A stretch of 64,000 nt of DNA from Panorpa germanica (Eukaryota; Arthropoda; Insecta; Mecoptera; Panorpidae), in the NCBI GenBank assembly GCA_963678705.1, contig OY783213.1:15194451-15258450 (forward strand). Direction: 5' to 3'. A program made the position numbers and the translations under genes. The notes below the pieces were generated by a model. That model was not told where the DNA came from. It did not search any database and worked only from the letters and a program-made list of their open reading frames with translations. Below are positions 48,883 to 60,682 of this stretch, piece by piece; position 1 is the first letter of the stretch, and each line of letters starts with the position of its first letter.

Positions 48883-50890
48883 AAAAAATATGATAAACCA
48901 ACATTTTTACATTTAAATTTATAATACAGTTAAAACTATTAATTCATGTAAGCATTTTAAGTATTTTCAAAACAAATATCAAAAATATATTTGATTCTGC
49001 GATTGGCACGATATAATTGAAGTTATTTCATTTTTGAAATAATAGTAAGGAATTTACGATTTCAAATATTTCCAAATGCAAAACATGAATGCATCTTAAA
49101 ACCCACTTGAGATTCTTGCACAGATTTATAAGATGCCGCATATCTTTTCTTCAAAACATTAAATTAATAATCAGATTCTTTGCAAACATATCTATGGTGC
49201 ATGGTGCATTATCCAAGGTGCTTCTAAGATATTCTACTAAAAATTCTACAAAAATTATTTTAGATAAAAACTTGTAATGCAATTTTATCAAACTTGCATT
49301 TGATACATTTGAAATTTTGACATTGACCCTATTAGCATGATATATGTTATATAATAGAAAATAGTTTACCTATTACATAACTTTTTGTAGATTAATATAA
49401 TATAAGGTTACATAATAAAAGTTACATTTCGACATAAATTTATGTTTTCTGACGTTTAGTAAAGCCTAAGAGTAAGGTAGTATCTATGTTTTATATTTAA
49501 TGGAATATTATAGGCAAGAAATGAAACAAGAAAGTTAAACATTTCCTTGAATTTCACAATTCGAAATTCAGTATTTTCAAAAAGCATTAAAAAGTCAGGT
49601 ATAAAATCTCACTCCCAGTCTCTGTTTTGCTATTTAACTTACGTTTTTATTTTAATCTAGATTTCAGGGTTCTAGAATAGGCATTTCTTGTCAAATTCGC
49701 GTTTTAATTTGAGTTTAGTTAAGTTAGTTGGTGCATGCGTTGTTAATAAAATAAATTGTGACAGTGCGACAATTGGATAATATTGAAAATTGCTGTTTTT
49801 AATAACAATTAGTAATAGAAATTGTTTTTATTTCTTTATTTTTTGATAAGCTGACATTGAACTTATTTTAAAAATAAATCCTACTGCATTTTGACAGATT
49901 GTCATATTTTGGAGGTTATAATATAATATAGTTTTTTTTAATTTAGAAACGTAAATTCAATTTTAAATGGTACAGGGAATGACTACGTATATTCCCATGT
50001 GCTATACAATTTAAATTAAGTACAACATTAAAACAGAGAGTGTGAATGATACCTAAGTGAATTTCAACTATGACACATATTTAAAATTTGTATTTTTAGC
50101 ACTGACATAATTTCACACAAACCTAGTTTGGTTCTCCATTACTTCAGAACAGCTGTGAAAAAACAAGTGCACTTAATAAGGGAATAGAGCAACTACAAAC
50201 GTGTAATACTCGGGGTAATATTACGGGAGAACATACTCATATTCAAAGCTCAACTTTTCTGGGTTAAGTGGTTATTTGCAAAGTTCTCGACATGCATTCA
50301 TTTGTTTTGTATATTCTTCACTGTTTCAGAATAAATTTCTACTAGAATGCCGTAGTGTTAAAAAAGCAAGTAAATTCATTTATTTTTTCAAAAACATGTA
50401 CTCGTTATGTACTAATTAATAATGTAAATAGAGAACAATTTTTAATTAAATAATTTATTAATAATATAGTCAAAAGAACCAACCACCAACCAATGCGCCA
50501 AATATTTATAAATAACGTAAGGTTCTACCTTGCGTGTTCGTGTCCGATTATTCGGGTTTTGTGTGCGAACACAAAGTTCGTGGTCATTCGGCAAACATTT
50601 GGAATCCGTACACAAAAACGAGCATTCTCGGTTTAGTGCTTGAATATGAAACTGATCAAAAAAAGTTCTTAAGAAGTTTTATGAATATGCTAATACTCAA
50701 AAAGGTAAATTTAGTTTTTACAAGACATTAAAATAGGTGACAAAATGTTGCACAAAAAATACAATCCTTTACGTTACAAGTTACTTTTGTTACATTACAA
50801 AAATCTTAAATACACGTAACTGTCTTTAGGGATTTACTATAACAATTAGATCAAAATCAAAGGAATAAAAAAGGTTTCTGATTTATTGTC
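48883..50890. other. AT-rich non-coding stretch
   Basis: No gene. The frames at 49089-49277 and 50534-50731 have no recognisable domain. 49370-49470 resembles the AT-rich background repeats (TTACATAA, CGACATAAATTTATG) that also occur near 51950-52030. Confidence 0.5.
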
Positions 50891-51116
50891 TTTGCAAACG
50901 CGAGCCCCGAATCTGCTCGAACCGAATGAGAATGGAACTGTGTTGTTAGTGAGAGAATGCATGTGTATATGAGTAAGTGAACACACACGACACGAACAAA
51001 ACTAAACTTATTTGAAATTGGTTTTGAGCACGTTTTGAGCATATTTTGAGTGACTGTGTTTCTTGGTCGCAGAGCAATTACGTTGCATGCTATTGATGGT
51101 GACATCATGAGCAGAT
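50891..51116 (+). mobile_element. Family E element, right-truncated
   Basis: TTTGCAAACGCGAGCCCCGA, ATCTGCTCGAACCG, GAATGGAACTGTGTTGTTAG, GTAAGTGAACACACAC, TTTTGAGCACGTTTTGAGC, CTGTGTTTCTTGGTCGCAGA and GGTGACATCATGAGCAGA occur in the same order in 54815-55036. It lacks the outermost left end (CCGCACATGAATCGACTGA) and the right half seen in 36463-36686. The overlapping plus and minus frames of about 100 codons here are repeat shadows. Confidence 0.8.
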
Positions 51117-51498
51117 TGTCTTTTACAAATTTTACGATCGATAGAATATATATCATATTAAATGATAAACAAAAATGTTTATTTCAAACATCAGAACCTA
51201 AATATTTATTTAATATTATTCTATTATGTACTTATTTTATTTACTTACAAATTCATTATTTATTTATTCGAGGAAACACAACATCAAAAGACAATTACAA
51301 GATCCTGTTCAAGGTCCATCTAACTCATGTTAGACGCTCCAGTCAAGATCAATCAGTTTTAAAAAGACGATAATTGACGATTATGACATCGTAGTTGAAA
51401 CCGTCGTAAGTAAAAAAAGAATATTTATTTTTTAAATCAAAACCGATCAACTTCATTTCGACATCGCTTTTGGTTTCACTACTGTAAATAGTCTGTAA
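51117..51498. other. Non-coding stretch between repeats
   Basis: Single-copy sequence as far as I can see. It forms most of a 107-codon plus frame (51050-51373) that begins inside the family E copy, so it is not a credible gene. Confidence 0.45.
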
Positions 51499-51712
51499 TA
51501 GTTCAAATTACGAGAGTTCGACGGCGACTCATACTTAAAACAAGTTGTGGGGTATAAACTGCCGATATAACTAAAAAGCACTGACTCACTTATTTTTTGA
51601 TAATGTATATAGAAACGAATAATATAAAATTCATTATCGTTTTATAGATTTATACCGCTCTTATAACCTCTTTTAAGTCTAAGTCACCGCCGAACTATCG
51701 TGATTTGGACTA
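51499..51712 (+). mobile_element. Family C element, complete
   Basis: TAGTTCAAATTACGAGAGTT at the left (then CGACGGCGACTCATACTTAA) faces CACCGCCGAACTATCGTGAT and TTGGACTA at the right. The length is 214 bp, the right end is followed by TA, and the interior shares CACTGACTCACTTATTTTT and TTTATACCGCTCTTATAACC with the copy at 52358-52571. It is non-coding. Confidence 0.9.
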
Positions 51713-51826
51713 TAGTAACATTACTGCAATTTCGTTTTTAATCCAAGCTCAAAATAATTCGATAATTATTTCGTTAGTTATAGATAGCTAGTAATATGTT
51801 AGAAGAAGGTTAATGTAACGAAAACT

Positions 51827-51920
51827 TATGTATTATTTAACGTATTTTTTTTTACCTTTTAATTCTTACCGAAATTTAACATAATTATGTTACATTGTTA
51901 TTAAATTAATGTAAAAGACA
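51827..51920 (+). repeat. Family D AT-rich repeat, degraded
   Basis: TATGTATTATTTAACGTATT, then TTACCTTTTAATTCTTACCG and TTAACATAATTATGTTACAT keep the family D order with several changes. It lies between two family C elements. Confidence 0.6.
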
Positions 51921-52357
51921 ATACATTTTTTTACTAATACATTTATTTATTATGTAACATTGTATAAAAAGTTTTATTACCATCAGAAAATGTAAATTTA
52001 TGTCGAAAGATAACTTTTGTTATTTAAACTTACATTACATACAAAATATTATCTATTACGTACGCCTTTTTACGTTAAATAAACTTTAAACATCCGCAAA
52101 ACGCAAACCATGAATGTTACCTTCCTTGCATATATATTACTCAAGCAAAACCTAGTCAAACTTAATCAAAAGGAGGTCTTATTTTATAGCTATTCTAAAA
52201 TCCATTAATCCGTAAAAGGGACTTCTTAAAATTGTATAAAGATTAAGAAGTGTTGTGAGTTTTCTAATTCGCAAAAGGATAGATTTATTATTTATATTAG
52301 GTTTCGTTTACGTAACATTTAACTTTTGTTAAGTTAAATAAATCTTAAATACAGATA
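51921..52357. other. AT-rich stretch between two family C copies
   Basis: It holds AT-rich background repeats (ACGTTAAATAAACTTTAAAC and similar), also seen near 740 and 34030. No gene. Confidence 0.45.
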
Positions 52358-52571
52358 TAGTTCAAATTACGAGAGTTCGGCCGCGACTCATACTTAAAAC
52401 AAGTTGTGTCATATAAACTGTTGATACAACGAAATATCACTGACTCACTTATTTTTCTATAAAGTATATAGAAATGAATAAGATAAAATTCACTATCGTA
52501 TCATAGCTTTATACCGCTCTTATAACCTCTTTCAAGCATGAGCTGCTGCTGAACTCTCGTAATTTGAACTA
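52358..52571 (+). mobile_element. Family C element, complete
   Basis: The left end TAGTTCAAATTACGAGAGTT, then CGGCCGCGACTCATACTTAA; the right end CTGCTGAACTCTCGTAATTT, then GAACTA. TA flanks both sides (52356-52357 and 52572-52573), giving the clearest target duplication of the family. The length is 214 bp, identical to the copy at 51499-51712 and in the same orientation. Confidence 0.92.
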
Positions 52572-52854
52572 TAACTATGATTAGGGGGTAATAAATAAAT
52601 ATTAAAATTTAATTAAGAACATGCAGAATAGCACAGAAAACATAAATTTGAATCATGAATCTTATGCATTTGCTTATTAATAAACATACCTAAATAAACA
52701 ATATCCACGAAAGTAATTAATAATATTATTTAAAATATAAATCAAGAAACAATGACAAACATTTAAACATATAACATACCTATGTTATCAATTATAACAA
52801 AACACAAAACACTTCGGTTGATCTGACAGAAAAATAATAAATTATTTCGATTTC

Positions 52855-53170
52855 GCGGTATACCGTTCGTTGACTACCCCCGGTTTTAAGAATCTCAGTC
52901 AACCCCTAGTTACATGTACCACTGTGTGCGTCTTCTTCAACGCATTTAGTGTTACTAGGCCAGAAGTTACCCCTATATGTCGCACCAGTTAAAGCTGTGC
53001 CCCGTTTTCCACCTCCACAATCACTCCGGGTATTTCTATATAGCTCGAAAAGCTCTCTACATATCGTAGCGATAGCTACAGCGATATAACGGCGTCTACG
53101 GTCTACATTGTTATCCCCTCCACTATTCTACCGTAGAACTCTTCCCCCACCACTTATCTCTACGGTCAGG
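52855..53170. other. Unexplained GC-rich island
   Basis: About 310 bp stands out by composition (CTACCCCCGGTTTTAAG, GTGCCCCGTTTTCCACCTCC, TACCGTAGAACTCTTCCCCC). A minus-strand frame reads protein-like in two pieces (IEIPGVIVEVENGAQL, then a stop, then VTSGLVTLNALKKTHTVVHV). It is probably a degraded retroelement piece or an exon of an unknown transcript. I recognise no domain. Confidence 0.4.
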
Positions 53171-54814
53171 TTATGAGTTCAACATTAATGAAAATGTATT
53201 ATTATCTTCGAATGTTTTTCATTCAACTTGATATTCGTTTAATATGTTTTCCTTCGCTTCTATCTAAACATTTGTACTTCTATGAAATACAAACAATAAA
53301 ATTGGAAGTGGTTCTATTCAGAATGGATCAGAGATGAAAAATTATATTATTGTAACTAAGATAACACTAGTGGCGAAGAAGTAAGAAGATAAAACACATG
53401 TACTCGTATATATTGTTTTAAGAAATACAAACCAGTTATTATTATATGTGGATTTGATTGCCAAAATAATTTATAGTTTACTTATAGAGGAATACGTTTT
53501 CACACTCGATAGAATTGCAGTGAAGTAACCAGTGTCGGATTAATGCTACAGATCACGCACTTAGGCTGAGCGGCACTTAGAGAAAAGTTAATTACGATTA
53601 TAATTTGTGACTTTAAACTGTAACTATAAAATGAGACTAGATATGATTTAATTTGGCGAAATTGTTGCGGACGGTCAGACTAACCGAATAGGTCTTTATT
53701 TGGTGCGAAAGTTGCTTAACACTATGAGTCATACGTCTCTTCGGTGACCAGATCCGCATTGGGCGTAGTCAACAAATAACAATAACAGCAAAAATAATAT
53801 AAACTATAATCCGGTCAAACAGAATGACGTGTATTTCATATTTATAAATTAGCTGCTACGTAAACAGTTTTAACTAATATAGGGTATTTCCCTACACCAA
53901 TAACATGACAGTTTTGACATTTAGTTTTTTGACATATCAGTAGTATATGTTTCGGCAATTGTACGATGCATAGAATTTCGCTCTAAAATCGCATTAAAAT
54001 TATAAAAATCCCCTATCACAATCCACACTCACGTCAACTAATTGTATTATGTGTTCTTAATCCAAAAACATTGAGACAGCAGTGTAGTTAATATATATTT
54101 GATCACCACAACATATATACTGTCAAAATTGAAGGAGTTTGTCCGTAATAAGACTCCGTATCGGCCGCATTAATAGGCCGCTGTTAAATATAATTATAAA
54201 TAGATTTTAGAAGTACTTTCCATAATAAATTCATTGCAGACATATAGTTCAAAGTTCAAAAGGTTAAAATATCAGTAAATCTGATTTATCTACTTTACCT
54301 AATAAGGATTAGATTAGGTTTAGGAGTTTTCCTAAAGTAATTCTTAACCTAAGTGCTTCTTGATTTACTTTGAAGATACTATTTCCCTTGAGTGCTATAA
54401 AAAATTAACGATTGGGAAGTTCCTAATGGATAAACTTCTACAAATCTACTGACATAAAAGCAATTTTGTATTTGTATTTAACAATTAACTGAAAGAAATC
54501 AAATTGTTTTATAGCGCGAAGAGAATTAACAGAGATAATCCAAATGTGTCCATTAAGAGCCATGAAGTCGGACTGCGGACTGAGGACTGCGAGCAGCGAT
54601 AAATAAACTAAATAATTCTTCGTAATAAAATAAAGAGATCATCATTAGAGATTAGTCAAGAAATTTAACAATGTTGTACAGGGTATTTGCGACATTAATG
54701 TCAATTTTGAAAAAGATAACAAAGGAGGTCAAAGGCAATGAATGTTTCTTGAGATATCAGTCTTCACTTTGGCAATATCTATATTAATATAAAAGAAATA
54801 ATTACAGTTAAACC
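53171..54814. other. AT-rich non-coding stretch
   Basis: CAGTGTCGGATTAATGC near 53530 resembles a hAT-type terminal motif but no partner end was found. Otherwise nothing. Confidence 0.45.
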
Positions 54815-55036
54815 GTCCGCACATGAATCGACTGATTGCAAACGCGAGCCCCGAATCTGCCCGAACCGGATGAGAATGGAACTGTGTTGTTAGTGAGAGA
54901 ATGCATGTGTATAGGAGTAAGTGAACACACATAGTTAAAATGGTTTTGAGCACATTTTGAGCGACTGTGTTTCTTGGTCGCAGAGCAATTACGTTGCATG
55001 CTATTGATGGTGACATCATGAGCAGAGATGTGCAAT
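54815..55036 (+). mobile_element. Family E element with intact left end, right-truncated
   Basis: It starts at the terminal segment GTCCGCACATGAATCGACTG, ATTGCAAACGCGAGCC and matches 50891-51116 throughout, ending GAGCAGAGATGTGCA. The left terminus is the inverse of the right terminus of the copy at 36463-36686 (GACTGATTG with CAATCAGTC), so together they define the terminal inverted repeat of the family. Confidence 0.82.
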
Positions 55037-55061
55037 AGTAAAGATTTTTAAAGTCCTTTCC

Positions 55062-55173
55062 ATTTATTTAATGATAATGTAGCAGAATAATGTTAAACAT
55101 CGGTAAATAATAAAACGTAACGTAGTAAAAAATATTACGTTAAATACTACATCAGTTTACGGTTTGTGTTTAC
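55062..55173 (-). repeat. Family D AT-rich repeat
   Basis: Inverse of the family D order: CATTTATTTAATGATAATGT, TTAAACATCGGTAAATAATA, AAACGTAACG, ATTACGTTAAATACTACATC, and TTTACGGTTTGTGTTTACG. It lies 25 bp after the broken end of the family E copy. Confidence 0.7.
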
Positions 55174-56241
55174 GAGGATTACTGCGTGTGGTTCACATAT
55201 ATGAAGCCAGGTCTCCATAAAAGGAATAGGCCCATTGTTGAATGCAATTGTGACTGGATACAAATAAAAAAGTAATTTGCGCCAAACGTAATGCCGGTAT
55301 AGTAGGTATATCAACCAAATTAAGAAAATATAGCACTGGTCCACGGATAAACCTGTCGTCCAAGTATAAATGGTCTTGGCCAACATATTCATTTAAAAGA
55401 TGGTAAAACATTTATATAAAACTTGTTCAATTTAATATGCGATCTAAAAAAAAGTTTCAGAATAAAAATTTACAATCAGAATCTGTATACAGGTAAAACT
55501 TATGTAAATAAAATAAATTTCTTCCATTATTTTACATTTATATGAAAATTGTTTTACTGAGATAATAAAAAGAAATAAAAATGACATAAATCAGCATTTT
55601 CCATATTCTTTTTACCTTAACATAACAAGCAAGTTTATAACGAGATAAAAATAGATTTTTGTACGGTTGTCTACACTGCATTCATTTTAACATACTTCGC
55701 ACTTCATAGTAGTGCTTTGTGACTTCTCGTTTCTAGTTTGCAGGTTGTCGTTCTTGTTCTCGTTCTCGTTGTCCCATATGACCAACGTCATGTAACAATT
55801 CTTGTTTAATACATAACATTGTTCATGATCATCAGACCGTAGATAACCGAGTTCCGAATCGAGTGTTACGCAATGTATGGGCAGCTAGCAAAGACCTCTA
55901 CGTTCCTTCTGTCACAATATGGGTTGAACAGGGTTAAAGCCCGTGTAGAACGTAGAGCTTAAGAGAGGGAGGAAGGGGAGGAGTGGTAGGGGTCGTATGA
56001 TATGTTGTGTATGCGCTATGATCAGAACGTGTTCACATCAACGAGAAAAACATGATTGAACATGAACACCGTTTAGTTGTTGGGATGGAAATATTAAGAA
56101 TTTATACAATGTAAGAATATGGATGTACGAGCATGTGCTTATATTACATATATTATTATATTACATATGTTTTTATTTAAATATAAACTATAATAATTGT
56201 ATATTAATTGCTTCATTTTTTTTTAAGGAGGTACTGGACTT
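55174..56241. other. Non-coding stretch with simple repeats
   Basis: GTTCTTGTTCTCGTTCTCG near 55750 is a (GTTCTC)-type run, and GAGGGAGGAAGGGGAGGAG near 55966 is a short purine run. No gene is recognised. Confidence 0.45.
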
Positions 56242-56450
56242 AGGCCCTCCTTACACAAGTCGACTGATTGCAAACTAGTCGAGCCGTGTTTTGTGACTCT
56301 ATAGAATTTTTAACAATAACAAAACAATGGATTTTATTGTGTCGTATTTGTATGTATGTATATATTTAAAAAGTATTTTGAATAGTTTTTGTGCACATCT
56401 CCGCTCATGATCTCACTATTAAAAGCATGCAACCAAACATGACCGCAAAT
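56242..56450 (-). mobile_element. Family E element, reverse orientation
   Basis: Reverse complement of the copy at 36463-36686: terminal GGCCCTCCTTACACAAGTCG, ACTGATTGCAAACTAGTCGA, then TTTTGTGACTCTATAGAATT, TTTTATTGTGTCGTATTTGT, GTGCACATCTCCGCTCATGA and AAGCATGCAACC. It keeps the right terminus but lacks the left part. Confidence 0.78.
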
Positions 56451-56525
56451 GTCATCTTAAAATCATCTGCTACCATTTCTATTTGATGTCTCTTTTTTTC
56501 TATTATGTTGGCAGTTATTTTTGAG

Positions 56526-56690
56526 GTGTGGTGTGGCGTCATATATGTCTACTACATCGCTACCTAATAAGTTTATGATTACGTACGTATAAACAATTGA
56601 ACTTGATAAGCCCCCAAACCCAGAAATTATAACTCTGTTCCGGAGATCGAACTCGAAGACACAGCAGCCCAGCGTCAAATATATCATCAA
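56526..56690 (-). mobile_element. tRNA-derived SINE-like repeat
   Basis: On the minus strand, GAGTTCGATCTCCGG (plus 56640-56654) is a good B box. It is followed by AACAGAGTTATAATTTCTGG, GTTTGGGGG, and a body ending in GACATATATGACGCCAC, the same order as in 48701-48882. The A-box region is more diverged. It overlaps a 75-codon minus frame that is therefore not a gene. Confidence 0.55.
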
Positions 56691-59316
56691 ACTAATATCT
56701 TCTTTCTTACGACTTAGAAGAATCTTTCAAAAGGTAACCATTATTCTTGACGATTAATATAAAGTTAAATAAAATTATCAATAAATAAATAAACCTAATC
56801 ATAAAATGGTTAAATAACAAATAAGAAGAAATACATAAAATTATAAAGACACAAACCACACCTCCCAAGAAAACAAAGACCTATCACTATTTCTATCTAA
56901 CACGATTATATTACCATCCAAATAAAATGTGTTTTGTCTCACTCAACCACTCAACCTATTTCACTCGTGACCTAAAAACATGACGTCATCATACGAAAGC
57001 ACATTGCATTTAACGAGAGCTTTAAAGTTCGGATTGTAAAAAAGTTTTACTGAGATTTCAGTTATTGAAATATGCGGAGGAATGTATGGGTTATATTGGA
57101 TATTTTATATAGCATTTTTATGATTGTTGGAATAGTAAATTCACCGATATTGATACAGTTTGATGGTCTTATTATTGTTACAGTACACTAGTGAATGGGA
57201 TCGCTAGATGGTGTCAAGGGTCACCGATAGATGTACGTATAAATACAACTTTGTAAATATTGTTCATAAACATTAGCTAAATAAAGACCACATGAGTACA
57301 GTAGCACTATTTTCATTTGCAAATATATTTTGATGAATTTATGTACACTTCCACTATCTTTTTCTTCAGTTAATTTATTTAATGTATGGTTATACGTTAA
57401 CGTATATATTTTATAACAGATTTATTTGTAAGGCGGTTAGTGTTTTCAAAAAATATTTAATATCACATATAATTTAAATGTCAAAAAAAAAACAAAACAA
57501 AATAAATGAAATAACAATAAATAATATCATGAAATGAATTACAAAAAGGGGAAAAGATAAATAAATCATAACAATACTTTGCAAAACACGACATCGATAT
57601 TATTTGTCAATTTCCAAAACGCGACAATACACCATGGTCCCCTTTTGTTCTTAAAGTCTTTTCTTGTATCGATTTTGATATCTGGAAGTGTGTTGCTTTG
57701 TTCCCGGCACTATTCCTGTTCCTCTTCTCTATCGTATATTCGTATGTTGGTCATGCTCGATGCTCCATGTACCGTGCCCCGTGCCCCGTGCCCGACTTAA
57801 CTAGATATGAGATACAATAAAGAGTTTTCTAGTCTATCCATATGACGTCACTGTCCGTGGGGTGTCTTCAACGGCAAGATCTGTGTCGCTGGCGCTGTCA
57901 CTGTGTGTACAGACAATTGTCTATCTGTTCATACGGAAGGGGTAGATAAAGGGTTTTGTGCTACTCTACTATTCTTTAAAAGGCGACGTAATTGGACTAA
58001 AGATAAACCCAAAAATGTTCAGAGGGATTTTGTTACTTCTTTTAAAGTTAAATGTGCAATATAACATAATAGGGGTTTTAAAATGGTCTTTTAAAGTTCT
58101 TTAGCTTCTGAGATGACGTCGTAACTAAGTTAATTTTAAGCTGGGTTTCACTAGATGTATATCGGTGTATGTGTATCTAAAATGTAATTAATGCTGATTT
58201 TAACAAAATTGGGCCGCATAAAGTCGCAAATATATTCTGTTTTTAATAGAAGATAAATTAGGATTTATTTGAATTTTGAGCCATTTCATTATATGAGTCG
58301 TTCAGAATCAAAGCTGACTAGGTGATGAAAAATTAAAAATTGTGTTAGACCCTTGACTCAATAAAACTCGATACAAAGGAATTGACAATTTAAATAATAA
58401 ATTTTAAATGTCGTTTCTTTGATTTCAGAAAGGATAATATGATTTAAGTTAAACAGTGTAATTATTATAATGTGTATGTAAATTACTAAAATAAAAGTCT
58501 TTGATTTCAGAGCAACAGATAAGTTTGATTAAAAATTTACAATTCTTAATAAAATTGGAGATATTATCTTACACATATATTAATATTTATTTGACTCAAA
58601 ATTAAAAAAAAACTTAATTAATCTTAATTATTTCTGAGACTACGTTATATTTTCTAGTAGTCTTTATTTAGAAAATTGATTATCTAGAACCTAACTACAT
58701 CTTCGTTTCTTAATTATCTATTTCACGTACTCCTTGAATATGAAAGAAGATATCTTTAAAATGAAGACGCTCAATACCCACGTACGAGAGATAGAAAGAG
58801 AAAGGAAATTCTAGCCAGATGTAAACTAACAATGCATCGAAAAGAGAAAACATATGATGCATTGAATTTCAATAATAATGGCTTAATTTTCTAATTTCAC
58901 ATAGAAGTTTATTAAAAATAATTAGTGCATAGAAAAGTAAATAGAAATTATAATAAAATAAACAATAAAAGAATAATAATAAATAATATGTATTATTATA
59001 GGATAAAGAGTTATTCGTTGTTTCATGCAGTTAGTTGTCTGGAATTCCCGTAGAAATTATAGCTGGATTAAAGTTGAGTATTTTATTCAAGATGAATTTA
59101 GTTTTAGTGGGTGGTGGACAATTTTACTTTAAAGCATCGTTCAGAATCGTATAAATTCGTTTAACATCGGAGACATGTTTTGCGCATTCTATGTACCTAT
59201 ACTAGAAGAACATACGCACGACTGACAACTTGACAAAAATAAATCTTATAAAGATGTCTTCTAGCTATATAGCCATGTGATAAATAAAATGTACACAAAA
59301 ATATATATACAAGATA
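56691..59316. other. Non-coding stretch
   Basis: 57560-57960 is GC-richer, with a CCCCGTG tandem repeat (57772-57794) and a TGACGTCA CRE-type octamer near 57843. It might be near a transcription start, but no exon is recognised. A second TGACGTCA is near 56981. The rest is AT-rich and empty. Confidence 0.4.
57772..57794 (+). repeat. CCCCGTG tandem repeat
   Basis: Three near-perfect 7-bp units in CCGTGCCCCGTGCCCC and the following CGTGCCCG. Confidence 0.85.
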
Positions 59317-59867
59317 CAGGGTGATTCTTGAAACGAATTATGTAAAACTGAATATCTGAATTATATTAAATATATGAATTATTAAAAATAAGCTTTATTT
59401 GATTTAATTTCGATCTATAATAAAAAGAAAATTCATTCATTCATTGCCGGATTTCAATCAAAAAAAAAGTCATTGACTATATCGCCGCGGATAAACGTAT
59501 TGATTGATTTAATATGATTATTAATAAAAGAAAATGTCGTTTTATTGCAACTTTAAAGCAGCTCCTGTAGTCAGTAGCCGCCACTGATTATGACATATTA
59601 TCATAAAATATTAATTCATCTAATCTTCATTACATAATATAATTGCATGTTTTAAAATAAAATATCCAAGACCTTCGCATTGATTCACTCTTTACCTAAC
59701 ATAAACACATTATTTCATTTTATAATCGTTAAAATTTTGCTGTGTGAGTTGATGTTTTACATACTTAAGACATTATACAAGATTATCAACTTGTAGATAA
59801 ACATAATTATAGCATAAGCTGTTTATTTTTATCCGCGTGCCGCTGTCTCTGTCAGATATAGATGCTC

Positions 59868-59905
59868 TCGCTGCTGCTACAGCTACTGATGCTGTTGCTG
59901 CTGCA
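59868..59905 (+). repeat. Interrupted GCT/CTG trinucleotide repeat
   Basis: CTCGCTGCTGCTACAGCTAC followed by GATGCTGTTGCTGCTGC. Short frames through it are not supported as genes. Confidence 0.7.
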
Positions 59906-60632
59906 TCCATATGGTACTTTTACTTCTAAGTCATAATTGGTTTGACAATTTTTAACAGCTGTGTTTTAAAATAGAAGCCTTTTTAAGTGGTTATTTGTTT
60001 TACGATCTTTAAATTTAAGATGAGTTAGCCACATGTATAGTTTTGCTTCATAGTTATGTATTTAATTGCATACAGCTTCCTACTTTAAAAGAACTAGGAG
60101 AATTGATCAAGATAACTTTTTAAAAATAATATTTCAAATGTTTGTTCTTTGTAAAACTTTTTCTTTTATTATAAAGTTTTTTTATTAAAGTTTTATTTAT
60201 GAATGTATAATATCATGGCAATGTTTATTTATATTGTGTACATTGCCAATGCTTTTGTTTGATTTGGAATTGGTTATTGAATTTAAAACATCAATGTTGG
60301 CTTTCAATTCATCCATTTGTTTTAAGAGACGATATACCTCTCCTCCTAAATACAAAATATGCATAAAGATTTAATTCCTTGCGATTTCCTAAGTATAAAG
60401 TAACTATATAATAGGGATATTATATGATATTTTTTGGTCCTTTTTTCTTTTTTTAATTATAAATATTTGGTAATGCAGCGCACAAGTAATTGTCAATATC
60501 AAATTAAAAAAAATAATAAAAACAAAATTTTATTTATGAAATAAAAACACAGTTAAAATTGCCTGATGACCAGTCCTCTTCTGAGAATCAATCAATTACT
60601 TAGAGTTAAGCAGTAACTCGGGTTGCAATCTG

Positions 60633-60682
60633 TGACTACAATCAAATCAAATCAAGTCTAGTGTAGTCATGCAGACTTGATT
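60633..60682 (+). other. Possible H-type pseudoknot
   Basis: TGACTACA (60633-60640) pairs with TGTAGTCA (60662-60669), and AATCAAGTCT (60650-60659) pairs with AGACTTGATT (60673-60682). The two perfect stems interleave, as in a pseudoknot. No transcript is known here, so it may be chance or a remnant of rearranged repeats. Confidence 0.4.

Noticed and set aside
50857-51373. Overlapping frames of about 100 codons on both strands
   Set aside because: They run through a family E repeat; a similar minus frame appears in the other copy at 54729-55019, so they are repeat shadows.
59868-59905. Glutamine- or alanine-run coding exon
   Set aside because: The trinucleotide repeat is short and interrupted, and no long frame surrounds it.
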